From NCBI RefSeq assembly GCF_004745505.1, contig NZ_RKLX01000005.1, positions 1-64,000 on the forward strand: 64,000 bases of DNA, written 5' to 3'. The notes below the pieces were generated by a model. That model saw only the letters and a list, made by a program, of their open reading frames with translations. It made no database searches and was not told where the DNA came from. Within the stretch, counting starts at the first letter, position 1, and every line of letters begins with the position of its first letter. Both the position numbers and the translations under genes were made by a program. Source of the stretch: Levilactobacillus suantsaiihabitans. Lineage in GTDB: Bacteria; Bacillota; Bacilli; Lactobacillales; Lactobacillaceae. This document shows, in pieces, positions 41,821 through 50,150 of the stretch.

Positions 41821-41894
41821 TCGGGAAGACAAGATTTGAACTTGCGACCCCCACGTCCCGAACGTGGTGCTCTACCAAGCTGAGCTACTTCCCG
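41821..41894 (-). tRNA. tRNA-Pro(CGG)
   Basis: 74 nt cloverleaf: acceptor CGGGAAG/CTTCCCG, anticodon loop TTCGGGA (anticodon CGG), TFC arm GTTCAAAT. CCA is not encoded. Its T arm (CAAG-TTCAAAT-CTTG) is somewhat weaker than in its TGG neighbour, of which it looks like a duplicate. Confidence 0.95.
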
Positions 41895-41922
41895 AAATAG
41901 CCCGCTGACAAATGTCAGTTAA

Positions 41923-41996
41923 TCGGGAAGACAGGATTCGAACCTGCGACCCCCTGGTCCCAAACCAGGTGCTCTACCAAGCTGAGCTACTTCCCG
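41923..41996 (-). tRNA. tRNA-Pro(TGG)
   Basis: 74 nt with the same acceptor stem as the neighbouring CGG gene; anticodon loop TTTGGGA. The two proline tRNAs lie 28 nt apart and are nearly identical outside the anticodon arm. Confidence 0.96.
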
Positions 41997-42031
41997 AAAA
42001 GCACTTATGTGGTAAACATAAGTAACAAAAA

Positions 42032-42105
42032 TGCACCCAGTAGGAGTCGAACCTACAACCTTCTGATTCGTAGTCAGACACTCTATCCAGTTGCGCTATG
42101 GGTGC
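42032..42105 (-). tRNA. tRNA-Arg(ACG)
   Basis: 74 nt; acceptor GCACCCA/TGGGTGC, anticodon loop CTACGAA. A34 is expected to be converted to inosine by TadA. Confidence 0.96.
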
Positions 42106-42125
42106 ATAATGATTATTCAATTAAA

Positions 42126-42211
42126 TGCCGAGGACCGGGATCGAACCGGTACGGTCATCACTGACCGCAGGATTTTAAGTCCTGTGCGTCTGCCAATTCC
42201 GCCACCCCGGC
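42126..42211 (-). tRNA. tRNA-Leu(TAA)
   Basis: 86 nt class II tRNA with a long variable arm (GCGGTCAGTGATGACCGT); acceptor GCCGGGG/CCTCGGC, anticodon loop CTTAAAA. Confidence 0.96.
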
Positions 42212-42222
42212 AAAAGGGCAAA

Positions 42223-42294
42223 AGCGGAAGACGGGATTCGAACCCGCGACCCCCACCATGGCAAGGTGATGTTCTACCACTGAACTACTTCCGC
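42223..42294 (-). tRNA. tRNA-Gly(GCC)
   Basis: 72 nt; acceptor GCGGAAG/CTTCCGC with T discriminator, anticodon loop CTTGCCA. Confidence 0.96.
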
Positions 42295-42321
42295 AAATTG
42301 GCTATTAAATTAATGGAGCCA

Positions 42322-42394
42322 TGCCGACTAGAGGATTCGAACCTCCGACCTCCTCATTACTAGTGAGATGCTCTGCCAACTGAGCTAAGTCGGC
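42322..42394 (-). tRNA. tRNA-Thr(AGT)
   Basis: 73 nt; acceptor GCCGACT/AGTCGGC, anticodon stem TCTCA/TGAGG, loop CTAGTAA, thus anticodon AGT. Adenosine at position 34 implies inosine modification by TadA. Confidence 0.94.
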
Positions 42395-42429
42395 AAAATA
42401 TTTTTAAAATATTTTGCAATATTTAGTTA

Positions 42430-42511
42430 TGCAGGTGAAGGGACTCGAACCCCCACGTCATAAGACACTAGAACCTAAATCTAGCGCGTCTGCCAGTTCC
42501 GCCACACCTGC
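42430..42511 (-). tRNA. tRNA-Leu(TAG)
   Basis: 82 nt class II tRNA; acceptor GCAGGTG/CACCTGC, anticodon loop TTTAGGT, long variable arm. Confidence 0.95.
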
Positions 42512-42549
42512 AACGTTGGCGAACTAACCGCCAGGGACCTTGGTCCCGA

Positions 42550-42622
42550 TGGAGGATACAGGGCTCGAACCTGTGACCCTCTGCTTGTAAGGCAGACGCT
42601 CTCCCAACTGAGCTAATCCTCC
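42550..42622 (-). tRNA. tRNA-Val(TAC)
   Basis: 73 nt; acceptor GGAGGAT/ATCCTCC, anticodon loop CTTACAA. First gene of the eight-tRNA transcript. Confidence 0.96.
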
Positions 42623-42670
42623 ATGGACTTTCAAATGAGAAACAATGTCCTCGTTTGAAACAACTATTAT

Positions 42671-42699
42671 AATTTACCATGCCGAGCAAATGATGTCAA
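42671..42699 (-). promoter_or_regulatory. Promoter of the tRNA operon
   Basis: The -35 TTGACA (42694-42699), a 17-bp spacer and -10 TAAATT (42671-42676, preceded by TGG) lie about 50 nt before tRNA-Val, so this cluster is not the tail of an rRNA operon. Confidence 0.8.
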
Positions 42700-42719
42700 C
42701 AACTTTTTGAAATCTTTTT

Positions 42720-43190
42720 GAATAAATATTCGTTAGCTGAATAACTACTCGGTAAGCAACAAATAATATTCTAACCTACTAGCGAAGAAAAAGCCAGCTT
42801 TTTTTCAAAATAATTTGAATTTTTCATTCACGACGATACGCGGTGACTCCGGTAGCAGCCTCTTTTGGCTGTCGGAATTAACCAACAAAAACTATTTTAT
42901 ACGAAGGACCCAGACGCGTCAATAAGAAATTTCAAAAATATTCAAAAAAATGAGTTTTTACCTAAAATTCTTTTGTCCCCCTGACTGGGTTTCCGCTTAG
43001 CCTCCCTGGTCAGGGGCAAATAAAAAGGCCAGGACATCTGCCCTGACCCGCGTTCTCTCTCGGTCACTATTGTCAGTAATTGAAAGAGACTTGTTTCGAT
43101 GTTGATTATTTACATACGTTGACTGCCAAGATACCCATTCCCCTAGCAAGTAAACTAGAATCAAGCACCAACTTTAACTAGCCGAAACGT
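42720..43190. other. Gene-free spacer between tRNA operon and serS
   Basis: About 470 nt of A/T-rich sequence without a plausible gene. One hairpin is visible (TTTGTCCCCCTGAC with GTCAGGGGCAAA, 42972-43020); it lacks a T run in either direction. Confidence 0.6.
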
Positions 43191-43304
43191 GTGCCCAAAG
43201 GCAGTCGGTTCCGCTTAAACCTGCTACCCAAATTATCCAGGTTCGGGATAATCCGGGTAGCAGCCTTAATGCTCGCCGACTAACCGCCTTTGGGCCCACT
43301 CTTA
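43191..43304 (+). repeat. Family-A hairpin element, long form (A2)
   Basis: GCCGAAACGTG leads into the outer arm GTGTGCCCAAAGGC, then AGTCGG, an inner hairpin CTGCTACCC/GGGTAGCAG containing ATTATCC/GGATAAT, TTAATGCTCG, CCGACT and the outer arm GCCTTTGGGCCCAC. It ends one nucleotide from the serS stop codon. Confidence 0.85.
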
Positions 43305-43305
43305 A

Positions 43306-44577
43306 CTATTTGGTAATCTTGGTCACGCCGCCCATGTAAGGCACCAGAACGTCTGGAATCGTCACGGAGCCATCGGCGTTTTGATAGTTTTCCAAGATAG
43401 CGGCAACGGTCCGGCCAACAGCCAAGCCAGAGCCGTTCAAAGCGTGCACGTATTGCAGCTTGCCATTGTCGTCGCGGTATTGGATGTGCGCCCGGCGTGC
43501 TTGGAAGTCCGTGGTGTTGGAGCAACTAGAGATTTCCCGGTAGGTGTTTTGTTCTGGGAACCAGACTTCCAAATCATGCGTCATCGCCGCCGTAAAGCTC
43601 ATGTCGCTGGTCGTCAGGGTAATCACGTGGTAAGCCAGCCCTAACTTCTGTAAGAGGCTCTCAGCGTGCTTCGTCAAGGCTTCCAGTTCATCCCAGGAGT
43701 TTTCTGGCTTACAGAACTTGACCATCTCGACCTTGTTGAATTGGTGCAAGCGAATCAAGCCCCGGGTATCGCGACCGGCACTGCCGGCTTCGGACCGGAA
43801 CGCTGGCGTCAAGGCCGTGAACCAAACTGGCAGGTCCTCTTCAGGGATCACTTCGTCGCGATAGTAGTTGACCAGAGGGACTTCGGCCGTTGGAATCAAG
43901 GTCATATCTTCATCACGGAGTTGGTAAACATCTTCCTTGAACTTAGGGAATTGACCGGTACCGTACATGGAATCGTCGTTCACGATGTAAGGTGGCAAGA
44001 CTTCCTTGAAGCCCGCCTTGGTGTTTTCATCCAAGAAGAAGTTGTAAACGGCCCGTTCCAACCGGGCACCTAAGCCCAGGTAGTACAGGTAACGACTCCC
44101 GGAAACCTTGGCCCCGGCTTCAAAGTCCAAAATGCCCAGGTCTTCCCCGAGTTCATAGTGGGCCTTAGGCGTAAAGTCCATGTTTGGCTTCTCGCCCCAC
44201 TGCCGCAATTCCACGCTACCGTCTTCGGTCAAGCCAACGGGCACGTTATCGTTGGGAATGTTAGGCAAATGGGCCGCCGCATCGTGGACCTGGGCCTTTA
44301 ACGTATCCAGTTGGGCATCAATGTCCTTGATCTCCCCACTGACCTGCCGCATTTCAGTGATCTTGTCGTTGGCGTCTTGCTTGTTGCGTTTCAGTTGAGA
44401 AATTTCGTCAGACACCGTGTTGCGTTGGGCCTTCATGGTTTCGCTCTTGACGATCAGTTCCCGCCGCTTGGCATCCAAAGCCAACAAACTGTCGATATCA
44501 GCGGGATCCACCCCCCGCGTGGCTAATTTTTCTTTGATAAAATCCGGTTCTTGGCGAATCAATTTTAAATCTAACAT
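43306..44577 (-). CDS. serS: Seryl-tRNA synthetase
   Basis: 423 aa class II synthetase. The N-terminal coiled-coil arm that holds the long variable arm of tRNA-Ser covers about residues 30-100. Motif 2 ([21 protein letters not shown]) and motif 3 ([15 protein letters not shown]) are intact. It is controlled by the T-box directly upstream. A family-A repeat abuts the stop codon and may serve as its 3' end, since no other terminator is seen. Confidence 0.98.
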   Translation of the reverse strand: MLDLKLIRQEPDFIKEKLATRGVDPADIDSLLALDAKRRELIVKSETMKAQRNTVSDEISQLKRNKQDANDKITEMRQVSGEIKDIDAQLDTLKAQVHDAAAHLPNIPNDNVPVGLTEDGSVELRQWGEKPNMDFTPKAHYELGEDLGILDFEAGAKVSGSRYLYYLGLGARLERAVYNFFLDENTKAGFKEVLPPYIVNDDSMYGTGQFPKFKEDVYQLRDEDMTLIPTAEVPLVNYYRDEVIPEEDLPVWFTALTPAFRSEAGSAGRDTRGLIRLHQFNKVEMVKFCKPENSWDELEALTKHAESLLQKLGLAYHVITLTTSDMSFTAAMTHDLEVWFPEQNTYREISSCSNTTDFQARRAHIQYRDDNGKLQYVHALNGSGLAVGRTVAAILENYQNADGSVTIPDVLVPYMGGVTKITK

Positions 44578-44604
44578 GCTGTTTTGCTCCTCTCTTTTTT
44601 AGCG

Positions 44605-44825
44605 GATGATACAAAAAAGGCCTCCGTCACATGGGACGAAGACCTTCGCGGTACCACCCAAGTTCGTAACTGGCGACCCAGTTACACCCTTGAACATGAT
44701 AACGGTTTGCACCGTGCGGCATTACCCGCCCACGAATTCTCGTGCTGGAATCTTCGACGTCGCGGTTTGCAGCATCCCCCGCTTCTCTGGCCGTCTACTA
44801 AATAGGCACAACGTGTTTTTGATTA
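44605..44825 (-). ncRNA. T-box leader of serS
   Basis: The conserved core GGGTGGTACCGCG (about 44649-44662) and the terminator AAGGTCTTCGTC/GACGGAGGCCTT with T run (44614-44647) are clear. Stem I shows the AGAGAAGCGGGGGATGCTG and GCAAACCGC parts. UCC in GAAGATTCCAGC is a likely serine specifier. Uncharged tRNA-Ser would favour the antiterminator and raise serS expression. Confidence 0.9.
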
Positions 44826-44830
44826 ATCTC

Positions 44831-44859
44831 ATCATACCGCATTTCTCGGCAGATAACAA
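44831..44859 (-). promoter_or_regulatory. serS promoter
   Basis: The -35 TTGTTA (44854-44859), 17-bp spacer, and -10 TATGAT (44831-44836) precede the T-box. Confidence 0.75.
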
Positions 44860-44907
44860 TTACTAACTTCAGCTAGTCTGATGGTTCTGACAATGATACA
44901 CGTACCA

Positions 44908-45390
44908 GTCCGCCTTACCGTTGCGCTGGCGGAAACCAGTGCCTGCGGCTGCCAGGGATTCTGCCTGCTATGGGGACCGCCTGCAGCCCAGAAGCGGGCT
45001 TCCGGCTCGCTTTGAAGCCTGGCATAACCCGCCAGTCTCCAAAGTCGTCCCACGCACTAACCTGGCAAACAACGCCAGGTAACTGCGTCGACACAGCTGG
45101 CGCCACCCCTGGCCTCCTCCGGCAGATTGTCCGTTGCGTCAACTAAGATGACTGCCAACGGTTCGTCCGCACTCAGCTAGTAGTGGTGACTATCGCCACC
45201 GTAGCCGAGAGTGGAGCGAAAGTTGTGCTCAGCCGTGGGAGTTCCCTTAGCGGTGTTCTTTGCCGCTTAGGGAACTGGCGTCTTTGAGACGCGAACTGTC
45301 GGCTCAAAGCGAGGGCGAGACCGCACTTTGGCTCGACCGGTCCGCCCACCGCGTTCCAGCACAACTTTCGCGCAACGGTAGGCGGCCAGC
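44908..45390 (+). repeat. Composite structured repeat, modules C and B (copy R2)
   Basis: Module C (about 44932-45135) keeps the R1 fold with changed bases: ACCTGGC/GCCAGGT replaces GGCTGAG/CTCAGCC, and CTTTG/CAAAG replaces CTTGA/TCAAG. Module B (45202-45390) is closed by perfect 14-bp arms GCGAAAGTTGTGCT (45216-45229) and the complement at 45358-45371. It holds AGTTCCCTTAGCGG/CCGCTTAGGGAACT and the unchanged GCGTCT-TTG-AGACGC hairpin, and ends GGTAGGCGGCCAGC. It fills the gap between the serS promoter and the deoxynucleoside kinase stop. Confidence 0.85.
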
Positions 45391-45419
45391 CCCGGCCACG
45401 TTGCCTCCACCACTACAAC

Positions 45420-46052
45420 TTAGAGTGAGGCGATCTTTTCGTCGATGAGTTGGAGCACTTGCTTGCGGGCTGCGGGGTCTTCCACGAAGTCCAGCTTGTC
45501 GCCGTCGATTTGCATCTTAGGGGACTTGTCGTAAGCGTTGTACCAATCCACGTAACGTTGGTCCAGTTCTTGGTAGTACTTGTACAGACTCGGATCGTGA
45601 TCGATTTGTTCGTATGAACGCCCACGCTTCTTGATGCGTTCCAACATCGTTTCAAACGAAATGTTGATGTGGATCAATAAGTCGGGGTTCTTCTTGTGCG
45701 TGGCGTCTGGTAATTCTTGCATCATGTTGGCCAGTAAGGAATCGTAAATGTCGACTTCCGTACTGGTAGCCCGGCCCAAGTCGGCGTTCAAATGAAAGAG
45801 CAAGGAGTCTTCAAAGATTGACCGATCCAAGACACTTTCATCGTCGGCGTTGGCAGCTTTGATGCTGTCCAGCCGCTTGTTTAAGAAGTAAATTTGTAAC
45901 AAGAAAGCATACTTCTGCGGGTTCTGGTAGAACAGTGGCAAGATCTTGTTGTCATCCACTGATTCGTAAAATGCTGGTTTGTTTAAGTGTTCGGCTAACA
46001 AAGTGGTTAAACTCGTTTTGCCAGCGCCAATAGTTCCCGATAATACAAGCAT
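45420..46052 (-). CDS. Deoxynucleoside kinase (dAdo/dCyd/dGuo type)
   Basis: 210 aa from ATG 46052 (MLVLSGTIGAGKTSLTTLL), with AAAGGAG ahead; a long in-frame upstream extension crosses the promoter and is not used. It has P-loop GTIGAGKTS, the DRSIFEDSLLF catalytic segment and the ERIKKRGR lid. It phosphorylates salvaged deoxynucleosides with ATP. Lactobacilli often have a dAK/dGK pair in tandem; here there is one gene, so specificity cannot be called. Confidence 0.92.
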   Translation of the reverse strand: MLVLSGTIGAGKTSLTTLLAEHLNKPAFYESVDDNKILPLFYQNPQKYAFLLQIYFLNKRLDSIKAANADDESVLDRSIFEDSLLFHLNADLGRATSTEVDIYDSLLANMMQELPDATHKKNPDLLIHINISFETMLERIKKRGRSYEQIDHDPSLYKYYQELDQRYVDWYNAYDKSPKMQIDGDKLDFVEDPAARKQVLQLIDEKIASL

Positions 46053-46172
46053 GCAATCTTCTCCTTTAAATACACCGGGTCCGTGACCGCAGCCACCGGA
46101 ACCCCCTATCTCTACGTAAACTGGGTCCGGTAGGCATTTGCGCCCACTGACCCCGTCCAAAAATTCAACACC

Positions 46173-46210
46173 ACATATTGTACCAACCTCCCGGATAAAA
46201 GACAATATGT
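46173..46210 (-). promoter_or_regulatory. Kinase promoter inside an inverted repeat
   Basis: The -35 TTGTCT, a 17-bp spacer and -10 TACAAT (with TGG) coincide with perfect 9-bp inverted arms ACATATTGT (46173-46181) and ACAATATGT (46202-46210). Confidence 0.65.
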
Positions 46211-46239
46211 CGTGGCCATTTTCTTAATCTCACTGGGCA

Positions 46240-46281
46240 CAAAACGGCGCCCAAGCCGGAAGTGTCCAGCTTAGACGCCGT
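46240..46281 (-). terminator. Terminator after the lysine permease
   Basis: ACGGCGTCTAAGC pairs with GCTTGGGCGCCGT and is followed by TTTG in the minus direction. Confidence 0.75.
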
Positions 46282-46342
46282 CATTTTTTATTTAAAATTT
46301 CGTGTGCCCACACTTAATTTCAGATAATCGTTTGTCACAACA

Positions 46343-47833
46343 CTACTTGTTTTCCTTCAGCGTCCCATCGCGGTGCACTGGGGAAACGTCGACTTCACTC
46401 AGTGGAATCAACTTAGTGTGCTTCTTGATCTTGTAGCCAATGTAGAGGATCAAGACCAGTGGCACACTAATGTAAGTGACCAGTACTTGTTCCCAGTTAC
46501 CTGAGAAGAAGGATTGTGGGTCTTGCCCAACAATGACGGCCACACACAGTGCCAAGGCTAAGATTGGGCCAACTGGGAACCACTTTGCATGGTAACTCAG
46601 TTCGGACAACTTGTGCCCTTGCTTGATGAATGCGCGGCGGAACCGGTAATGCGATAAGGCAATACCGAACCAAGCAATGAAGCCGGTTAAACCACTCGCA
46701 GCAACCAACCACATGTAAATCTCTGGACCGGCAATACTACTGATGAAGGTCAATGCGGCAACAATGGTCGTGGCGAACAGGGCAGGATAAGGAATCCCAT
46801 TCTTCCCAGTCCGTTCAAACAACCGTGGGGCGTAACCTTCCTTAGACAAGGAGTACAACATCCGCGTGGAAGCGTACATCCCGGAGTTAGCGGCGGAAAT
46901 GACTGACGTCAAGATAACCGCGTTCATGACACTAGCGGCAGCGGCCAAGCCGGCACGCTGGAAGACCAACGTGAAGGGACTGATGGCGATGTCACTGGCA
47001 GATGAACCCAACAGGTCCTTACTGGTGTAAGGTAAGACAGCGGCGATAACAAAGATGGCTAAGATGTAGAATAAAATGATTCGCCAGAAAACAGAATTGA
47101 TTGCCTTAGGAACACTGTGTGCAGGATCTTCAGATTCACCAGCCGTAATCCCGACTAATTCAGTTCCTTGGAATGAGAACCCGGCAACCACGAACACACT
47201 CAAAATGGCAGGGAAGCCACCAACGAATGGCGCCTTCTTGTAGGTGAAGTTGCCTAAGCCAGTGGCGTGACCACCCATGATGCCCACGATGGTCATCAAC
47301 CCAACGGCCAAGAAGATAAAGATCGTAACGACCTTGATCAACGACATCCAAAATTCCGTTTCACCGAAAGCTTGGACGGCTAGGGCGTTGATAATAAAGA
47401 CGACGGCCAAGGCCACGGCACTCCAGATCCAACTTGGGACCCCGGGTAACCAGAACTTCATGACTAACGCAGCGGTCGAAATGTCGACGGCCACGGTGAT
47501 GGCCCAGTTGAACCAGTAGTTCCAGCCCATCGCAAACCCTAAGGCTGGATCAACATACTTGGCTGAATACGCCGCAAACGACCCGGAGATCGGCATGTTG
47601 GTGGCCATTTCGCCCAAACTGGTCATCAGGAAGTAAACCATCAGCCCCATGGCCACGTAGGCAGCTAACGCACCACCAGGACCGGCGGTGGAAATTGCTG
47701 ACCCACTGGCAACGAATAACCCAGTCCCGATACAGCCACCTAACGCGATCATTGACACGTGACGCGTCTTGAGTCCCCGCTTGACCTGATCAGAGGCCAT
47801 GCTGGTTGTTGCGTTTGTCATATTCTGTTCCAT
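46343..47833 (-). CDS. lysP: Lysine-specific amino acid permease (APC family)
   Basis: 496 aa from ATG 47833 (MEQNMTNATTSMASDQVKRGLKTRH), with AAGGAGG before it; the longer frame upstream is the riboswitch. About 12 membrane spans and the amino-acid permease signature MIALGGCIGTGLFVASGSAI. The lysine specificity is argued mainly from the lysine riboswitch in its leader. It imports lysine by proton symport across the cell membrane. Confidence 0.92.
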   Translation of the reverse strand: MEQNMTNATTSMASDQVKRGLKTRHVSMIALGGCIGTGLFVASGSAISTAGPGGALAAYVAMGLMVYFLMTSLGEMATNMPISGSFAAYSAKYVDPALGFAMGWNYWFNWAITVAVDISTAALVMKFWLPGVPSWIWSAVALAVVFIINALAVQAFGETEFWMSLIKVVTIFIFLAVGLMTIVGIMGGHATGLGNFTYKKAPFVGGFPAILSVFVVAGFSFQGTELVGITAGESEDPAHSVPKAINSVFWRIILFYILAIFVIAAVLPYTSKDLLGSSASDIAISPFTLVFQRAGLAAAASVMNAVILTSVISAANSGMYASTRMLYSLSKEGYAPRLFERTGKNGIPYPALFATTIVAALTFISSIAGPEIYMWLVAASGLTGFIAWFGIALSHYRFRRAFIKQGHKLSELSYHAKWFPVGPILALALCVAVIVGQDPQSFFSGNWEQVLVTYISVPLVLILYIGYKIKKHTKLIPLSEVDVSPVHRDGTLKENK

Positions 47834-47886
47834 AAAAATTTCCTCCTTCATGATTAGAAGGACTTCCTCGAAACGACCCGGGCCAA

Positions 47887-48131
47887 TAAAAAAATCTCCT
47901 TCGCCAGAAAAGCCCGCGAAAGAGATTGGAAGTTTCATTATTCCAAGTCAATATCGTTGAAAGCGCCCCGCAACCCATATTTGGCTGCGACAGTCCCTGA
48001 TCTGTTGAACCAGGACCCAACCACCACGCTATGCCCTCACGTGTTGATTTCGGCGACCGCCCCTTTAACTTTCCTTCAGTGATGTGACCCATCTCCGGAA
48101 AGCGACTCTTGTTGGTCGCGCCTCTTCTATT
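47887..48131 (-). ncRNA. Lysine riboswitch (L box) with terminator
   Basis: The aptamer (about 47980-48131) has AGAGGCGCGACC, AAGAGTCGC, the GAAGGAAAG segment, GGCGGTCGCCGAA and TTGGGTCCTGG...GGGACTGTCGC, matching the L-box consensus. The expression platform ends in AATCTCTTTCGC/GCGAAGGAGATT with seven T (47887-47929). Lysine binding should favour the terminator and switch the permease off. Confidence 0.92.
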
Positions 48132-48142
48132 CGATACTTTGT

Positions 48143-48170
48143 AGTATACCATCCCCAACTCACATTGCAA
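48143..48170 (-). promoter_or_regulatory. lysP promoter
   Basis: The -35 TTGCAA (48165-48170), a 16-bp spacer and -10 TATACT (48143-48148) with TGG extension. Confidence 0.75.
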
Positions 48171-48194
48171 GACGAAACCTTAAAAAAGTGCCCA

Positions 48195-48740
48195 TTAATT
48201 TTTCTCGGCCAGTAAATCTAAACGATAAAGTCGTTCAGGTGTCGCCGCTTGACCCCCAATCGTTGGGGCTTCAAAATGCGGTAAAACCACCGTGAAACCA
48301 AGCTTTTCAAGCACCCGTTGTGAGCGGTGATTGGTCACCAAGCACGTCGCCCAAACCGTCTGCGGGCGTTGCTTTGCCCGTTGAACTAACAACAGGCTTC
48401 CGGCCAAGGCTTCGGGCATGAGCCCCCGCCCCCAGTCAACGGGATCTAGGAAATACCCCAGGTCGTAAGCGTCATCACTGGGCGCCCCGGTGTCCGTTTG
48501 GTGCTGGTAAAATAAAATTGTTCCCATGAACCGCTGAGTACTCTTATCCTCAATCGTAAAGGCAAAGGGACTTTGACGGTCGGCCGCTAGCCAACGTTTA
48601 ATCTGCGCCGGGGACACGTCAGCCGGTGACCCATTAGCCGCCGCCACCGCGGGTATCGTTAACAGGCGCTGATAGCCGGGCAAGTCGCTTTCCGTTAGTG
48701 GCCGTAGCCGGACCCGGGCTGTTTCTAAAATTCGTTCCAT
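48195..48740 (-). CDS. GNAT acetyltransferase, RimJ/RimL type
   Basis: 181 aa from ATG 48740 (MERILETARVRLRPLTESDLPGY), GAGG lying 9 nt upstream. It has the RimJ/L pattern: RLRPLTESDL, DLGYFLDPVDWGRGLMPEAL, and the acetyl-CoA end NHRSQRVLEKLGF. It transfers acetyl from acetyl-CoA to an amine; the substrate (ribosomal N terminus or small molecule) is unknown. It is divergent from the esterase gene. Confidence 0.88.
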   Translation of the reverse strand: MERILETARVRLRPLTESDLPGYQRLLTIPAVAAANGSPADVSPAQIKRWLAADRQSPFAFTIEDKSTQRFMGTILFYQHQTDTGAPSDDAYDLGYFLDPVDWGRGLMPEALAGSLLLVQRAKQRPQTVWATCLVTNHRSQRVLEKLGFTVVLPHFEAPTIGGQAATPERLYRLDLLAEKN

Positions 48741-48914
48741 TCCCATTTCCCTCTTTTCCAGTTCCCCGCTAAATGCGTTATACTTTAACCATACAGCGGT
48801 GGGCACCATTCCATTGGCCGTAGCGGCCTGGGACAGCGCAGCCCAGTTGCTGGCTGGCCCACCGCTGTCAAAACCGTTAAATCCTATCATGACTTATTTC
48901 AGGAGGTTTCGCAA
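48741..48914. promoter_or_regulatory. Divergent control region with 12-bp inverted repeat
   Basis: Perfect 12-bp arms ACAGCGGTGGGC (48793-48804) and GCCCACCGCTGT (48857-48868) enclose two smaller palindromes, GGCC-GTAGC-GGCC and TGGG...CCCA. Minus-strand TATAAC/TATACT-like boxes lie near 48779-48785. The structure can form a 76-nt branched stem. Confidence 0.55.
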
Positions 48915-49709
48915 TTGAAAACAATCACTTTGCCACTGGCACCGAACTCGCCAGCTTACTTACAAGCTTATCTGCGGCAGCCCGCAACTGACACAGGAAC
49001 CTACCCCGCCATCATCATCGTTCCGGGTGGGGCTTACACCCACATCCCTGAACAACAAGCCGAAGACCTCGCCTTGGCCTGGTCGGCACGGGGCTATCAA
49101 GCCTTCTTCTTGCGCTACACGTTCAGCGGCGAAAAGGCCCCGCTCCTACCCACACCGGTCGTGGAATTGGCCAAGAGTGTCGCCCTCTTGCGGCGTAACG
49201 CCAGTGCTTGGTTGATCGACACCGACCACATCTTCGTGGCGGGCTTTTCCGTCGGCGGCCACATCACTGCGTTGTTCAACGACCTGTGGCATGACGACGA
49301 CTTCAACCAGTTGGCCGGCACGACGCCATACGAAATCAAGCCGCGTGCCGTCATCCTCAGCTACCCGGTCATCACCCCGGCCGCCGGTTACCCGACCGAC
49401 GCCGAGACCCTGGCTAAGTGGACCGATGACCCCGACCAAATCGCGGCGGATAAGCGCGTCACGCCGCGCAACGTGGCCACCTTCATCTGGGTCACGGCCG
49501 AAGATCCCTTGGTCCCCGTTCAAAATGCGTTGGCCTACGCGCAGGCCTCAATCGCCAATCACGTCGACACCGAGCTCCACGTCTTCCACCAAGGCCCCCA
49601 CGGCTTAGCACTGGCCAACCAGGTCACCGCCTGGAAGCCGGGCACCAACCTGCCTCACGTGGCCCACTGGATGGACCTCGCCGAAGAATGGCTGCATGAA
49701 CTGGATTAG
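48915..49709 (+). CDS. Alpha/beta hydrolase (acetyl-esterase type)
   Basis: 264 aa from TTG 48915, with AGGAGG 8 nt upstream. The oxyanion HGG-like segment reads VPGGAYTHIPE, the nucleophile is in GFSVGG (about S116), the acid is in TAEDPLVP and the histidine in HQGPHGL. This resembles BD-FAE/Aes-like esterases cleaving acetyl groups from sugars or small esters. No signal peptide, so it acts in the cytoplasm. Confidence 0.85.
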   Translation: MKTITLPLAPNSPAYLQAYLRQPATDTGTYPAIIIVPGGAYTHIPEQQAEDLALAWSARGYQAFFLRYTFSGEKAPLLPTPVVELAKSVALLRRNASAWLIDTDHIFVAGFSVGGHITALFNDLWHDDDFNQLAGTTPYEIKPRAVILSYPVITPAAGYPTDAETLAKWTDDPDQIAADKRVTPRNVATFIWVTAEDPLVPVQNALAYAQASIANHVDTELHVFHQGPHGLALANQVTAWKPGTNLPHVAHWMDLAEEWLHELD

Positions 49710-49756
49710 TGTGACTCATGGCGTTAACATTCGTTAATTGCAGCTTCGTAGCGTGA

Positions 49757-50127
49757 GCTGGCCGCCTACCGTCAGCCAAATATGGGTTGGAACGCGGTGG
49801 GCGGACCGGATCGAGCCTAAGGAGCGGTCTCGGCCTCGCTTTGAGCCGAAAATCGCGTCTCAAAGACGCCAGTTGTCTAAGCGCCATGAACCGCGCCGCT
49901 AAGACAACTCCCACGGCTGAACCCATATTTGGCAGACTCTCGGCTACAGTAGTGCGTGTTAGTAACAGTTGCCTTAACCCCAGGTAGTCGCTGCATTGAC
50001 GGCTAATCTTTTCATTAGCACAGTATTACTGATAGCCGTCAACTTGCCGGAACTCTGGCTGACGCAGATGCCTGGTTTCACCAATTTCAGGTGTCAGAGG
50101 CGATCGACGCGTTAATTTTAGGTTCAA
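49757..50127 (-). repeat. Composite structured repeat with deleted module C (copy R3)
   Basis: Read on the minus strand this copy begins TTGAACCTAAA like R1 (end at 50127) and keeps the R1 flanks of module C. The interior of C is missing: the sequence goes from GTCAGCCAGAGTTCC directly to GGCAAGTTGACGGC. Module B (49757-49946) is complete, with 14-bp arms GCCAAATATGGGTT (49775-49788) and the complement at 49920-49933, and ends GGTAGGCGGCCAGC. Confidence 0.85.
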
Positions 50128-50150
50128 TCTTTAACTGAAGGAAATGGAAT

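Noticed and set aside
41821-42622. tRNA cluster as the tail of an rRNA operon
   Set aside because: No 5S or 23S sequence is nearby, and the cluster has its own promoter at 42671-42699.
42972-43020. Terminator of serS at the CCCCTGAC hairpin
   Set aside because: It lies about 290 nt past the stop, beyond repeat A2, and lacks a T run in either direction.
47834-48170. N-terminal extension of the permease and an extra frame in its leader
   Set aside because: They lie inside the lysine riboswitch; AAGGAGG places the start at 47833.
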